A stretch of DNA of 35,013 nt from Clostridiaceae bacterium OM02-2AC (GTDB lineage: Bacteria; Bacillota_I; Bacilli_A; Erysipelotrichales; Erysipelotrichaceae), in contig QULU01000044.1 of the NCBI GenBank assembly GCA_003481775.1, positions 1 through 35,013 on the forward strand, read 5' to 3'. Below, one piece after another: positions 23,917 to 32,860 of this stretch. A program made the position numbers and the translations under genes. Position 1 is the stretch's first letter. Every line of letters begins with the position of its first letter. The notes beneath the pieces were generated by a model. It was not told the origin of the DNA. It made no database searches and saw only the letters and a list, made by a program, of their open reading frames with translations.

Positions 23917-24618
23917 ATGAGTGCATATATCACATTTGACAACATCGCAAAGCATTATCATCGTGCAGATGTCACAACCAGAGCGCTGGACGGTGCCAGC
24001 TTTTGCGTAGAGCAGGGCGAGCTTGCGGTCATTCTGGGACCATCGGGTGCCGGCAAGACGACGGCATTGAATATTCTGGGCGGTATGGATACCGCTACCA
24101 GCGGACAGCTGCTTGTGGATGGCAGAGATATCACCGCCTGCAATCGCAGACAGCTGGTGGAATACCGGCGCTATGATATCGGCTTTGTGTTTCAGTTTTA
24201 TAATCTGGTACCGAATCTGACCGCCCTTGAGAATATCGAGCTGGCAAATCAGATGAAGAAAGACAGCATGGATGCAGGTGAAATTCTGAAGCTCGTCGGA
24301 TTGTCCCATCGAAGCAGTAATTTCCCCGGGCAGCTTTCCGGGGGAGAACAGCAGCGGGTTGCCATTGCCAGAGCCATTGCCAAAAAGCCGAAGCTGCTGC
24401 TTTGTGATGAGCCGACCGGCGCGCTGGATGATCAGAGCGGGCGGATGGTTTTGGAGCTGCTACAGAAGCTGAGCCATCAGGAAGGGATGACCGTACTCAT
24501 CATTACGCACAATGCGGCCATTGCCCAGATGGCGGATCGCATCATTCGCTTTAAAAATGGTACAGTCAGCGAAATGGTACGCAATACACCGCTGCCGATT
24601 TCCGAAATTGCGTGGTGA
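23917..24618 (+). CDS. ABC transporter ATPase, MacB/LolD type
   Basis: A 233-residue ATP-binding subunit. Walker A is [10 protein letters not shown]-loop [19 protein letters not shown], signature [15 protein letters not shown], Walker [13 protein letters not shown] and H-loop THN. The Q-loop continuation and the DEPTGALD form are typical of MacB/LolD/BceA-like mechanotransmission ATPases that work with FtsX-fold permeases. The start was set at the ATG behind GGAGGACTTT; an ATG four codons earlier overlaps that site and is rejected. The permease gene begins within two bases of its stop codon, so the two are one operon. Confidence 0.95.
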   Translation: MSAYITFDNIAKHYHRADVTTRALDGASFCVEQGELAVILGPSGAGKTTALNILGGMDTATSGQLLVDGRDITACNRRQLVEYRRYDIGFVFQFYNLVPNLTALENIELANQMKKDSMDAGEILKLVGLSHRSSNFPGQLSGGEQQRVAIARAIAKKPKLLLCDEPTGALDDQSGRMVLELLQKLSHQEGMTVLIITHNAAIAQMADRIIRFKNGTVSEMVRNTPLPISEIAW

Positions 24619-24619
24619 G

Positions 24620-27103
24620 ATGATGAAAGCATCCAATAAAGATATCCGCAGAACGATATTCCGCAATAAGAAGCGCTTTTGTTCCATCCTGATAATCACC
24701 GCGCTTGGTGTCATGATGCTGAGCGGACTGAAGGCCGCCTGTGACGATCTGCGCTACAGTGCGGATCAGTTTTACGACGAACAGCAGGTATTCGATATTC
24801 AGATTGTGTCAACGATGGGGCTGAATGAGGACGATCTTGCGGCATTGCGAAAGGCGAATGGGATCGAGCGTGCAGAAGGTGTTTATCGTGAAACGGTGTA
24901 TACCTCCGTAAACGGCAGTTCACAGAATGCGGATGTGCAGACACTGGGCGGGCAGTTGAATATGCCTTATCTCCTGAAGGGGAGGCTGCCTGAAAACGAG
25001 AAAGAAATCGCTGTTTCCAAAACCTATGCAGATGACAGCGGAAAAACAATCGGTGATACGATTCGGTTTCATGAGCCATCGCAGATTAGAAGCACTTACA
25101 CCATATCGGCTATCGTGCAGGACCCTTCGGATTTGAACAATAAAGACGGGGCAGCGTCCTTTCGCTCCATTTCAGCCAGCCGCTATGTTTGCTTTATCAG
25201 GGAGGACAGTATTTCTGTCCCTGCATATACGGCAGCTTATGTACAGGTAAAGGGCAGCCGCGATATGGCATCGTATTCAGATGAATATGAGGCGCTGATC
25301 AAACAGGCAAAGAAAACGCTGGAACAGGATGTAAGGAGGCAGCAGGAGGACAGACGCTATGACGAGCTGGTGGAGCAGATGAAGCTTGCGGCATATGCAG
25401 TCGATCCGCAGGCCGCTGCCTATGTGGATACCTCTTCCATCGAGCATCCGAAATGGTACATTCAGGATCGCTCCTCACTTTCCAGCTACAGCAATATTGA
25501 GAGTGATGCAGCTTCCATCGAGGCAGTTGGTACAGCCTTCCCTATTGTATTTTTTACGGTTGCGATTCTGATTGCGTTAACGACAATCACCAGAATGGTT
25601 GAGGAAGAACGTCTGTTAATCGGCACCTACAAGGCGCTGGGGTTCCGTAATATAGAAATCATGAAGAAATATCTCCTGTATGCGGGGAGTGCCTGTCTAC
25701 TGGGAGGTATCATCGGGGATATCGGCGGCTTCCTTCTGCTTCCGAAGTTTGTGTTCAGTATCTTTCAGACATTATACCTGATTCCGAATTACAGTCTGCA
25801 GTTTAACGCATGGTATGGAATCGGTGGAATCGCATTGTTTACCGGCGGGATACTGATTGCCGTGTGGATTGCGGTTCACGAAGAGCTGAGGCATATGCCG
25901 GCTGTACTGATGCGGCCTAAGGCACCACGAACAGGCGCAAGAGTTCTGCTGGAGCGGATTCGTCCGTTATGGAGAAATCTGACGTTTTTGAATAAGGTTA
26001 CGGCAAGGAATCTGTTTCGTTATAAGAAACGAATGCTGATGACGGTGTTTGGAATTATGGGCTGCAGTGCGCTGGTGCTGTGCGCCATGGCGATCAATGA
26101 TTCCGTCAGTGCATTGATTCCGAGACAGTATGAGCATATTTACCGCTATGATCTTATGGTGATGATGGATGATGCGCATGTATATCAATCGCTTTCAAAG
26201 GATGATGAGGTGAGCGAGTGCATGGCGCTGCTGGTGGATAATGCCACAATCAAGAGCAGTGGAAATAAGGAAGAACGCGTACAGCTGATGGTCTTTTCTG
26301 AACAGGCGGATGTGGCTTCGTATCTCTCACTGGAGGATTTGAACGGTGATCCTGTTACGCTTGAGAAAGACGATGTATACGTGACGCAGAATGCATCGCA
26401 GATTCTGGATTTCTCTGTGAAGAATACGATACGTGTGCAAAACAGCGATCTGAAGGAAGTGCGTGTGAAGGTCACGGGGATCGTTCAGAATTACCTTGGA
26501 AATACCATCTATATGGGTGAAAACACCTATGAGACGCTGTTCGGCTCTTATGAGGATAATGCAGTGCTGGCGAATTATAAGGGTAAGGTCAGTGAACAGC
26601 AGAAGGATAGCTATGTGCAGAAGCTGGAGGACAGGGATGGTGTGCTGTCTGTTGTGAGCACTTCGTCGATGCAGGATGCGTTTGAAACCTCCTTTTCCCT
26701 GATAACCTCGGTTGTCTATCTGATTTTAGCCATGGCTGCCGCTCTTGCCTTCGTTGTTCTGTTCACGTTGTCGACTACGAATATTTCCGAACGGATACGG
26801 GAGCTTGCGACGATCAAGGTGCTGGGCTTTTATGATAAGGAAGTGCATTCCTACGTGAATAAGGAGACGCTGCTTCTGACATTGCTGGGTATTCTGGTCG
26901 GGCTTCCTGCCGGTACGATACTTGCGCAGAGTCTTACGTTTGTGCTGAATATGCCATCCATCCATTTTGCGGTGACCATACGCCCCATCAGTTATCTGTA
27001 TACGGTGCTATTATCCTTTGGGTTTGCTGTTGTTGTGAATCTGATTACAAACCGTGTGCTGAATCATATTGATATGGTGGAGTCTTTGAAGAGCATGGAG
27101 TAA
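24620..27103 (+). CDS. FtsX-fold ABC permease (two FtsX domains)
   Basis: An 827-residue permease. One membrane segment near 20-40 (FCSILIITALGVMMLSGL) is followed by a large extracytoplasmic domain (about 45-290), then three segments forming FtsX domain 1 (about 305-430, with the motif ERLLIGTYKALGFRNIEIMKKY). A second anchor segment lies near 485-505, then another external domain, and FtsX domain 2 (about 705-815, with RIRELATIKVLGFYDKEV). The two halves repeat the same design, the ten-segment layout of BceB/YtrF/MacB-like permeases that move peptides or lipids out of the membrane or confer antimicrobial-peptide resistance. The start is in the overlap GTGGTGAGATGATG; the second ATG, three bases on, is equally possible. 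It ends about 95 bp before a strong terminator. Confidence 0.9.
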   Translation: MMKASNKDIRRTIFRNKKRFCSILIITALGVMMLSGLKAACDDLRYSADQFYDEQQVFDIQIVSTMGLNEDDLAALRKANGIERAEGVYRETVYTSVNGSSQNADVQTLGGQLNMPYLLKGRLPENEKEIAVSKTYADDSGKTIGDTIRFHEPSQIRSTYTISAIVQDPSDLNNKDGAASFRSISASRYVCFIREDSISVPAYTAAYVQVKGSRDMASYSDEYEALIKQAKKTLEQDVRRQQEDRRYDELVEQMKLAAYAVDPQAAAYVDTSSIEHPKWYIQDRSSLSSYSNIESDAASIEAVGTAFPIVFFTVAILIALTTITRMVEEERLLIGTYKALGFRNIEIMKKYLLYAGSACLLGGIIGDIGGFLLLPKFVFSIFQTLYLIPNYSLQFNAWYGIGGIALFTGGILIAVWIAVHEELRHMPAVLMRPKAPRTGARVLLERIRPLWRNLTFLNKVTARNLFRYKKRMLMTVFGIMGCSALVLCAMAINDSVSALIPRQYEHIYRYDLMVMMDDAHVYQSLSKDDEVSECMALLVDNATIKSSGNKEERVQLMVFSEQADVASYLSLEDLNGDPVTLEKDDVYVTQNASQILDFSVKNTIRVQNSDLKEVRVKVTGIVQNYLGNTIYMGENTYETLFGSYEDNAVLANYKGKVSEQQKDSYVQKLEDRDGVLSVVSTSSMQDAFETSFSLITSVVYLILAMAAALAFVVLFTLSTTNISERIRELATIKVLGFYDKEVHSYVNKETLLLTLLGILVGLPAGTILAQSLTFVLNMPSIHFAVTIRPISYLYTVLLSFGFAVVVNLITNRVLNHIDMVESLKSME

Positions 27104-27197
27104 AGGAACAGCGATAGGTGTAATCAGGAAGTGTTGATTGGTATGGTATTGAATGCTGTGTGATAATAATAAGAGGAAGAAGAAAATTCGTGTAGTA

Positions 27198-27262
27198 AAA
27201 AAGTATCCGGCTGGCTATAGGATTTATTCCTGGTGGAAGTGAATCCCTTACGGGTACTTTTT
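27198..27262. terminator. Bidirectional terminator between convergent genes
   Basis: AAAAAGTATCCG (27198-27209) pairs with CGGGTACTTTTT (27251-27262) with one G-U pair, and an inner GGATT/AATCC stem. T-runs lie on both strands, so it can end both the FtsX-type permease transcript and the HAD gene transcript. Confidence 0.8.
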
Positions 27263-27529
27263 CTATGGGCTTTATCGTGTTGTATGCAGACCGGGTTCTT
27301 GGGATATGCGTGTGTTTATATATCGTCATAAACCAGGCAATCCTACAGGTATATTATTGTTGGTATTGGGGATTGCATGCTGTGTTTCCTTGTTCACATG
27401 AAAAGACTGGCACTGCTGGGGGTTGTCAGGATTTGCATGCAGGCTGCAACAATGCAATGAAGATGTGTTCCTGTATGTGTCTATTGTGTTTCGGCTGATC
27501 ATCGAGAGATATTTACCTGTATGCTTCTG

Positions 27530-28345
27530 TTATTTCAGAAAATGCTCTTCCATGTATCTGGCAAAGCCGTCTTCATCGTTGCTGTATTTCGTGATATCAT
27601 CTGCAATCGCTTTGGTATCATCGCTACCATTGATCATACAGACACCCAGACCGCTGTATGCCAGCATGTCATTGTCATTGGTCGTATCGCCAAAGGCAAC
27701 GACCTCTTCCGGTGTTATCCTGTTGCATTCACAGAATTTTTTCAGTGCATAGGCTTTTGATACCCGCTGATCTGCAAATTCAATGAGGGTCGGCTGTGTT
27801 TTGAAACCTTTATAGTAAGGAGAGGGATGTTCGTTCAAATACTGTTCGATTTCATCCACGATATCTTCTTTGACACGATACATGATTTTAGCGTTTTCCT
27901 GCTCATACATGACAGAGAGGGAGTCCACGACAACCATATGCTTGTCACTGGTTAGGGCGGATTTGCGCATCTGTGCATCATCGCGTTCACAGAGCAGGCA
28001 GTCATCGCGATAGATAAAGCAGTTGGAATCAAAGGGCTTCATCAGCTCCATTGTTTCTTTGATCCACTCCTTTTTCATTTTAAAGTAGCTGTATTCCTTT
28101 TGATGAAGGTTATCCCAAAGCTCGGAGCCGTTCATGCCGATCAGGATATCAAAGGGGTATGAGATTCCCCACAGTGCTGCTTTTTTTGCCAGTTCATCCA
28201 ATGGCCGGCCCGATGCGATGCCGAAGTAAATTCCTTTTGTGTGAAGCTGATGGATGACAGCTCTCGTTCTCGGTGTCAGTTCTCTTTCAGAAGTAACGAG
28301 GGTACTGTCAATATCACATATAACCAGACGTATATTTTTTTCCAT
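27530..28345 (-). CDS. HAD-superfamily Cof-type phosphatase
   Basis: A 271-residue class IIB HAD hydrolase. Motif I is VICDIDSTLVTSERELT with the nucleophile and acid Asp pair (DxD), motif II the SGR in FGIASGRPL, motif III the Lys in VSKAYALKKF, and motif IV VAFGDTTNDNDML. Cof-like proteins dephosphorylate sugar phosphates, FMN or pyridoxal phosphate; specificity is not predictable from this. Motif I has Ser where most Cof proteins have Gly (DIDSTL instead of DLDGTL). The start is the ATG behind AAGGAGCAATCGATT, 53 codons inside the longest open frame. It appears monocistronic and convergent with the ABC operon. Confidence 0.92.
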   Translation of the reverse strand: MEKNIRLVICDIDSTLVTSERELTPRTRAVIHQLHTKGIYFGIASGRPLDELAKKAALWGISYPFDILIGMNGSELWDNLHQKEYSYFKMKKEWIKETMELMKPFDSNCFIYRDDCLLCERDDAQMRKSALTSDKHMVVVDSLSVMYEQENAKIMYRVKEDIVDEIEQYLNEHPSPYYKGFKTQPTLIEFADQRVSKAYALKKFCECNRITPEEVVAFGDTTNDNDMLAYSGLGVCMINGSDDTKAIADDITKYSNDEDGFARYMEEHFLK

Positions 28346-28589
28346 AATCGATTGCTCCTTGGCTTGTAATGTTTGCGAGAGAATTCTCCTGTCAGTTACA
28401 TTATAAGACACTTTTTCTGAATTTGTTAGCATGAATTCCGGAAATGATGGTTTCTCATTAGAAACTGCACGGTTGATGTATGCTTTTTGAAAATAATTTG
28501 TCACTCAGCAGTTGGGAAAGTTCGGTCGGCAGGTTATGCGTGCCTCTGTTTGGATTTTGTTGGTGGGTCTTTTGATAGAGGTGCTTGCT

Positions 28590-28886
28590 TTATATCTTCC
28601 ACTGACAGGCTTTGAGATCAACGTTTCCATTGGGTTTGAAGGTAACGCCCTCGTCTATGAGAAGATCCTTCTGTTCATCCCAATCCGGTGCAGTCCTTCC
28701 GGCACTGTTAACGACGCGATGGCACGGGTATTCGCCATACAGGGAGGATGCGGAAAGAATCTTGCCAACCTGCCGGGCATTTCGCTCTCTGCCGGCCAGC
28801 TTTGCAAGCTGTTTATAGGTCGCAACGTTTCCTTTGGGTATTTCCGATACGATTTCCAGTACGATATAAATAAAATGCTCATCCAT
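28590..28886 (-). CDS. Small MGMT-family (alkyltransferase-like) DNA-binding protein
   Basis: A 98-residue protein equal to the C-terminal DNA-binding domain of O6-alkylguanine-DNA alkyltransferase. It has the helix-turn-helix region VATYKQLAKLAGRERNARQVG with the arginine-finger Arg, and the active-site motif PCHRVV with Cys55. Alkyltransferase-like (ATL) proteins of this length usually have Trp or Ala at that position, while full MGMT proteins have the Cys but also an N-terminal domain. This copy therefore has an ATL size with an MGMT cysteine. It may repair alkyl-guanine by itself or flag lesions for excision repair. Ribosome site GGAGG lies eight bases before the ATG. Confidence 0.9.
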   Translation of the reverse strand: MDEHFIYIVLEIVSEIPKGNVATYKQLAKLAGRERNARQVGKILSASSLYGEYPCHRVVNSAGRTAPDWDEQKDLLIDEGVTFKPNGNVDLKACQWKI

Positions 28887-28947
28887 ATGGGGACCTCCGA
28901 TTTTTATAAGAACGTAATTACAGTTTTGACTTTCCTGCTATCCTGCC

Positions 28948-29154
28948 TTATGGACCTGTATTTCTAAATACATGTTCCAATTCCAACAGTTTCTCTTGAA
29001 AGCATATTATCAATGCTTCGTATGCTGAGGAATCAGATTCCTTCACAGCCCGTATTGCTTCGCTTAGCATGAACATCATATCCTGTTCCTTCATGTTTGA
29101 AATTACCGCTTTTATAGATTCCGGATTCTCATTCAAATCCTTAACAATCACCAT
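28948..29154 (-). CDS. Short hypothetical protein, possibly the tail of a broken gene
   Basis: Sixty-eight codons with protein-like composition: mostly helical and acidic, for instance NENPESIKAVISNMKEQDMM. There is no good ribosome site. The ATG directly follows a TAG, and the same frame continues upstream as SKKIVVSPDV, so the two may once have been one frame interrupted by that TAG. I do not recognise a family. Either a small real gene or a pseudogene end. Confidence 0.4.
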   Translation of the reverse strand: MVIVKDLNENPESIKAVISNMKEQDMMFMLSEAIRAVKESDSSAYEALIICFQEKLLELEHVFRNTGP

Positions 29155-29632
29155 CTATACATCAGGTGATACAACGATTTTCTTTGATAAATAAATCGGC
29201 ATCCGTGGCTGTTTCCATATGCCTTTCATGTCGAATTTTCTGATAGCGTAAATACAGTCATCCCTCATACGATATATCCTCATCATTTTCATCCAGTTCA
29301 TACAGTTGTTGCTCAAGCTTAAAATCATCCAAATGACTAATCTCCATAGTGACCAGTCTGTTTTCGGTTTTCAATACTGGATGCGATGCTTTTTAAGATA
29401 CGGTAATACAGCTACCTTGTGCTACCATTCTCCAAAACACGAACAGTTGCAAGCAATCGCAACGGCATGCTCTGTTTTCTGTAAAACCACAGTTTAGTCA
29501 ATCGTTCCTTTTTACGCGGAAACAGGCTTTGGTATCATTTACAGCAAAAGCTTCCAGAATGGCATGTTTTTCATATAGCTTTTTTCCTTTCTTCCAAATG
29601 GCATTGGAGTATCTGACTTTTATATTTTACAT
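29155..29632 (-). pseudogene. Decayed coding region with several frame changes
   Basis: Translating the minus strand gives consecutive protein-like fragments in changing frames. VRYSNAIWKKGKKLYEKH... stops near 29510. TKLWFYRKQSMPLRLLATVR follows in a second frame to a TAG near 29420, and VAVLPYLKKHRIQ in a third. ASHPVLKTENRLVTMEISHL... runs to a TGA at 29258-29260, and DDCIYAIRKFDMKGIWKQPR... to the TAG at 29155-29157. No fragment has a good start and ribosome site except possibly the ATG at 29347. The pattern fits one or more genes eroded by small indels. I cannot name the ancestor. Confidence 0.4.
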
Positions 29633-29644
29633 CACTTTTCTTAT

Positions 29645-30055
29645 TCACCATAAGCTTATCTTTTTATCATTCTCTATATTTTGCAGTTGTTCATCCTGTG
29701 CAATTTTCATAATTTCATTTACCAGATGCGGATCTTTCAGCCTTGTACTTAAACCATCTTTTTTGGCCCTTCCAAGGAAATCCATACCACTGTACCAGAT
29801 AATTTCTTTATCGATCACAACAAAATGTGCTGAATGATTGGAGTACAAAATAGCTGCCCCCATTCCTTCTATCGTCCGCACAAGCATTTCCTTTTGTCTT
29901 TGCTCATCATTCAAGACGACATACAGCTGAACATTTTGATGTGCCTTTTCCTGCAGGACATCAAAATAGCTTTTGATTTTTCCTAACTCATAATGCGCGT
30001 TCATAATCAGGATTTAACTGCTGGATGCCTTTATATCTTCAAGAAATACATGTTT
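29645..30055 (-). pseudogene. Broken phospholipase D-like (PLDc) domain gene, C-terminal part
   Basis: The 119-codon open part carries a PLD-like C-terminal half: QNVQLYVVLNDEQRQ, then HFVVIDKEIIWYSGMDFLG, which corresponds to the H-x-K-x4-D block plus the following WYGS-x-NLLG strand of PLD domains often fused to helicases or nucleases. The Lys of the motif is replaced. Upstream in the same frame FLEDIKASSS precedes an in-frame TAA (30016-30014) and then ILIMNAHYELGKIKSYF, the usual start of such a domain, so the TAA interrupts a once continuous helix. No ribosome site precedes the internal ATG at 30004. It lies directly downstream of the helical-repeat gene and may be a remnant of its partner. 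Confidence 0.55.
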
Positions 30056-30067
30056 TTATTACATCAT

Positions 30068-31540
30068 TCACCTTTGCATTGCTATATCAATTTTTATCAT
30101 ATCCACATTCTTTCTCCGTTTTGCGCTAGCAAATAATTTTTTAAACCATGTAGCATCATTTTCTCTTGTATGTAAAAGGAGAAAAATAAAGATATCTGTT
30201 AAATCATCTTTACAATTTTTTAATCCCAGCTGAGCAACACGTATTGCATCATCCTTTTGATCATGTTGATTGTAGTATGTAATTAAAGCATTATAATTCT
30301 TTTGTTCTCTTCCTAAATGATTTTCTAAATAAGTAATATACTTATCTTCTCTGCCATGTTGATTATATAATAACGCTGCTTTTTCTTTATTTTCATTGAT
30401 ATACAGTATATCCGCATATGCCAGGTATTCTTCATCATTTGTACATAGTTTTTCAGCAAGCTCTTCCATGATATCGGAAGCGCCAAGATAATCATAGTAA
30501 TCATGTTCAACAATATCGGTAAGTACCTTTTTTCTTAACTGCCTATCATCAAACTGAATCTCATCAGATTGAACGAGTTCTTTACAAATTTCCAAAACAG
30601 TATCAATTTCCGGTTGATCATCGATATATTTTTCAAATTTCAACCATTCGACAACCTCACACACATCATTCCAGCTATCCTCTAAAAATGATTTCATTTG
30701 TTTTATCTTTTTCCTTTCTAAGCATCGCATACGGATATCTATCAGAAGTTCGTTACTTCGAGTTAATTTTTCTTTTATTTCAAAAAGTTTTGTACCTCTA
30801 TTTCCGGATTTCAGAATTTCGGTCTTTTTTGTTTCCAGGTCAGCAATTGCAATTTCTGAAGCGGTTTGCATAGAAACAAACAATTTCTCAGTTCCGCCTA
30901 AATCCTTCAGAATTCTTGGTTTTAGATTCTTGCAGATGGATGTTTCTAACATTTTGATAAGCTTTTCTGCACGATCTTTATCGCTTAGTTCAGTTGTTAA
31001 ATACATAAATGAGATTATCCAGTCCGCAGCTGCTTTGTCTAAATTATAAGATAACTCTTCTTTTATTTTAGAATCTGACAATTCAATAAATTCCTCTTCC
31101 GGTGCATCCTCAGAATCTTCGCCCTCCTGGATAAAGAATTTTAATTCAAAAATCCTGCTTAACAAATCGTATACCGTTTGATATTCCTCCAGCACTACAA
31201 GCTGATGGCACCCGGCAAAAATTCTCCGCAGCATTGGCAGTATTGAAAATGGATCATTATACCAGACTACCCAATCATCCATATATCTGCCATCTTCGTC
31301 AAATTCATGATAATGAGTAACATATTCAAGATAAATATCACCTGTTTCAATCCTCGTACATAAGATATCTATATCATCAAGTGTCGGCATATTGATAATT
31401 TTCTTTGTCCCGGATAGTGACAGTAAAAAATCATTTTGCTTGTAATTGGAGATCAATTTTGCCTGCGTTAATATCCATGCGTCCTTTTCTTCTAATGACA
31501 TTTTCTTTAGCTGTGCTTTTACTTTATCTAAATATTCCAT
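30068..31540 (-). CDS. Large helical-repeat (TPR-like) protein of unknown function
   Basis: A 490-residue soluble protein, almost entirely helical, rich in Lys, Glu and Asp. The last 200 residues read as TPR-like helix pairs (EEYLAYADILYINENKEKAALLYNQ, then KYITYLENHL, NYNALITYYNQHDQKDDAIRVAQLGL). The N-terminal 130 residues contain a Trp/Tyr/Asp-rich patch (DEDGRYMDDWVVWYNDPF). There are no catalytic motifs, signal peptide or membrane segments. The ribosome site GGAGCATGAGCC before the ATG is fair. Base composition is clearly more A+T-rich than the genes to its left, suggesting later acquisition. The C-terminus may be truncated, because a broken PLD-like gene follows after 12 bp. I do not recognise a named family. 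Confidence 0.7.
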   Translation of the reverse strand: MEYLDKVKAQLKKMSLEEKDAWILTQAKLISNYKQNDFLLSLSGTKKIINMPTLDDIDILCTRIETGDIYLEYVTHYHEFDEDGRYMDDWVVWYNDPFSILPMLRRIFAGCHQLVVLEEYQTVYDLLSRIFELKFFIQEGEDSEDAPEEEFIELSDSKIKEELSYNLDKAAADWIISFMYLTTELSDKDRAEKLIKMLETSICKNLKPRILKDLGGTEKLFVSMQTASEIAIADLETKKTEILKSGNRGTKLFEIKEKLTRSNELLIDIRMRCLERKKIKQMKSFLEDSWNDVCEVVEWLKFEKYIDDQPEIDTVLEICKELVQSDEIQFDDRQLRKKVLTDIVEHDYYDYLGASDIMEELAEKLCTNDEEYLAYADILYINENKEKAALLYNQHGREDKYITYLENHLGREQKNYNALITYYNQHDQKDDAIRVAQLGLKNCKDDLTDIFIFLLLHTRENDATWFKKLFASAKRRKNVDMIKIDIAMQR

Positions 31541-31928
31541 GGCTCATGCTCCTTCATTTTAATGGTATGATTTATAATATATATTGTGATGTAAGAAAAT
31601 CCTCTTGTGTTGGATTTATGAATGATATACATATTTTACCATGCCTAGTGAAATATTAAAATGATTATCGTAAGCTGTTGAAAGAAGTACATATCAATCA
31701 GATAGGATTCACTTAAGAATAGGCAATTAACAATGTAGGACATAAAGATATGATTAAGTAATGCGACGAATTGTATACTATGATTGTTTTTATTTATATT
31801 ATAGATTTTTAAGGAGTCATATCTAGAATAGTTGTGAAAATAATAGTAGTTTATTTAGTGATTTTTACAGTAGTCTACTGGTTTTTCAAGTTAAATTCAG
31901 TGCTTTGGTATGTGCATGGCGTTTCCTA
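31541..31928. other. A+T-rich divergent intergenic region
   Basis: About 390 bp between the helical-repeat gene and the MerR promoter. It is A+T-rich, with several TATAAT-like strings but no convincing paired promoter for the leftward gene and no supported open frame. Confidence 0.4.
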
Positions 31929-31956
31929 TTGAAGTATAAAAATCTTGCCTTATAAT
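31929..31956 (+). promoter_or_regulatory. Promoter of the MerR-type regulator gene
   Basis: TTGAAG (31929-31934), 16-bp spacer, TATAAT (31951-31956), with GGAGGCGG following before the ATG at 31980. Confidence 0.65.
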
Positions 31957-31979
31957 AAGAAGCAGAATGGAGGCGGTTT

Positions 31980-32789
31980 ATGTTTCGAATTGGTGAGTTT
32001 TCCAAGCTAATGCAGGTTTCTGTCAGAATGCTGCGTTATTATGATGAGGTGGGACTTCTGAAGCCGGCACAGAGTGATCCATGGACAGGATATCGCATGT
32101 ATGCTGTGGAGCAGATTCCTGTTTTGAACAGGATTTTATATTTACGGGATTGTGGTTTTACAGTTGCTGAGATGGAAGGTTTAGTTTTAGGAAATGACGA
32201 TAGGATGATGGAGGCATTAAAGAATAAGGAAAAGGAGATTGCAGCTACGATCAAGATAGAGGAGCAGCGATTACGAAGAATCAATCACCTTCTTCAGGGA
32301 ACTGCTGATCTGCATTCTAATGTTACGATAAAATCGATTCCACGCTGTCTTGTGGTATCAATAAGAGAAATTATTCCTGATTATTATGCGGAAGAAATGC
32401 TCTGGGAGAAGCTATCTGATTTTGCAAGGCAACATAGAGTTGATTGTACTCCAACTACCATTTCCATTTATCATGATGAGGATTACAGAGAAGCGAATGT
32501 GGATGTGGAATTGTGCCTGCCTGTAAAAAAAGCAATCAGGGTTTGTGATGGATTCCAATGTCGTGAGGTGGAAGAAGAGCTATTGATGGCCTCACTTATG
32601 GTATATGGAGATTTTTCAAATATATCTGCGGCCTATCAATCCTTTGCAAAATGGCTGGAGACAAACAGACAATATGAAATGAAAGGTGCAAATCGGCAGA
32701 TGATACACCGTGGTCCGTGGAATGAGGAAGATGTCGGCAGTTATCTCACGGAATTGCAGATTCCTTTGCGCATGCTTAAAAAATATTGA
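31980..32789 (+). CDS. MerR-family regulator with GyrI-like effector domain
   Basis: A 269-residue protein. Residues 1-70 are the MerR winged helix (FRIGEFSKLMQVSVRMLRYYDEVGLLKP, then GYRMYAVEQIPVLNRILYLRDCGF). A coiled-coil dimerisation helix spans about 75-107, and residues 112-269 form a GyrI-like ligand-binding domain as in BmrR-like drug sensors. These regulators bind between -35 and -10 boxes with an abnormally long spacer and twist the DNA when ligand is present. Exactly such a promoter lies 10 bp after its stop codon, in front of the next gene. The start follows GGAGGCGGTTT. The ligand is unknown. Confidence 0.92.
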   Translation: MFRIGEFSKLMQVSVRMLRYYDEVGLLKPAQSDPWTGYRMYAVEQIPVLNRILYLRDCGFTVAEMEGLVLGNDDRMMEALKNKEKEIAATIKIEEQRLRRINHLLQGTADLHSNVTIKSIPRCLVVSIREIIPDYYAEEMLWEKLSDFARQHRVDCTPTTISIYHDEDYREANVDVELCLPVKKAIRVCDGFQCREVEEELLMASLMVYGDFSNISAAYQSFAKWLETNRQYEMKGANRQMIHRGPWNEEDVGSYLTELQIPLRMLKKY

Positions 32790-32798
32790 ATTTACCTC

Positions 32799-32829
32799 TT
32801 GACCCTCACATGGTGTGAGGGATTATCGT
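32799..32829 (+). promoter_or_regulatory. MerR-type promoter with 19-bp spacer and dyad operator
   Basis: -35 TTGACC (32799-32804) and -10 TATCGT (32824-32829) are separated by 19 bp. The 8-3-8 perfect dyad CCCTCACATGGTGTGAGGG (32803-32821) covers the spacer. This is the hallmark of MerR-activated promoters. Confidence 0.8.
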
Positions 32830-32860
32830 ATTGGTACAGACGAAATGGAGGAAAAAAATT

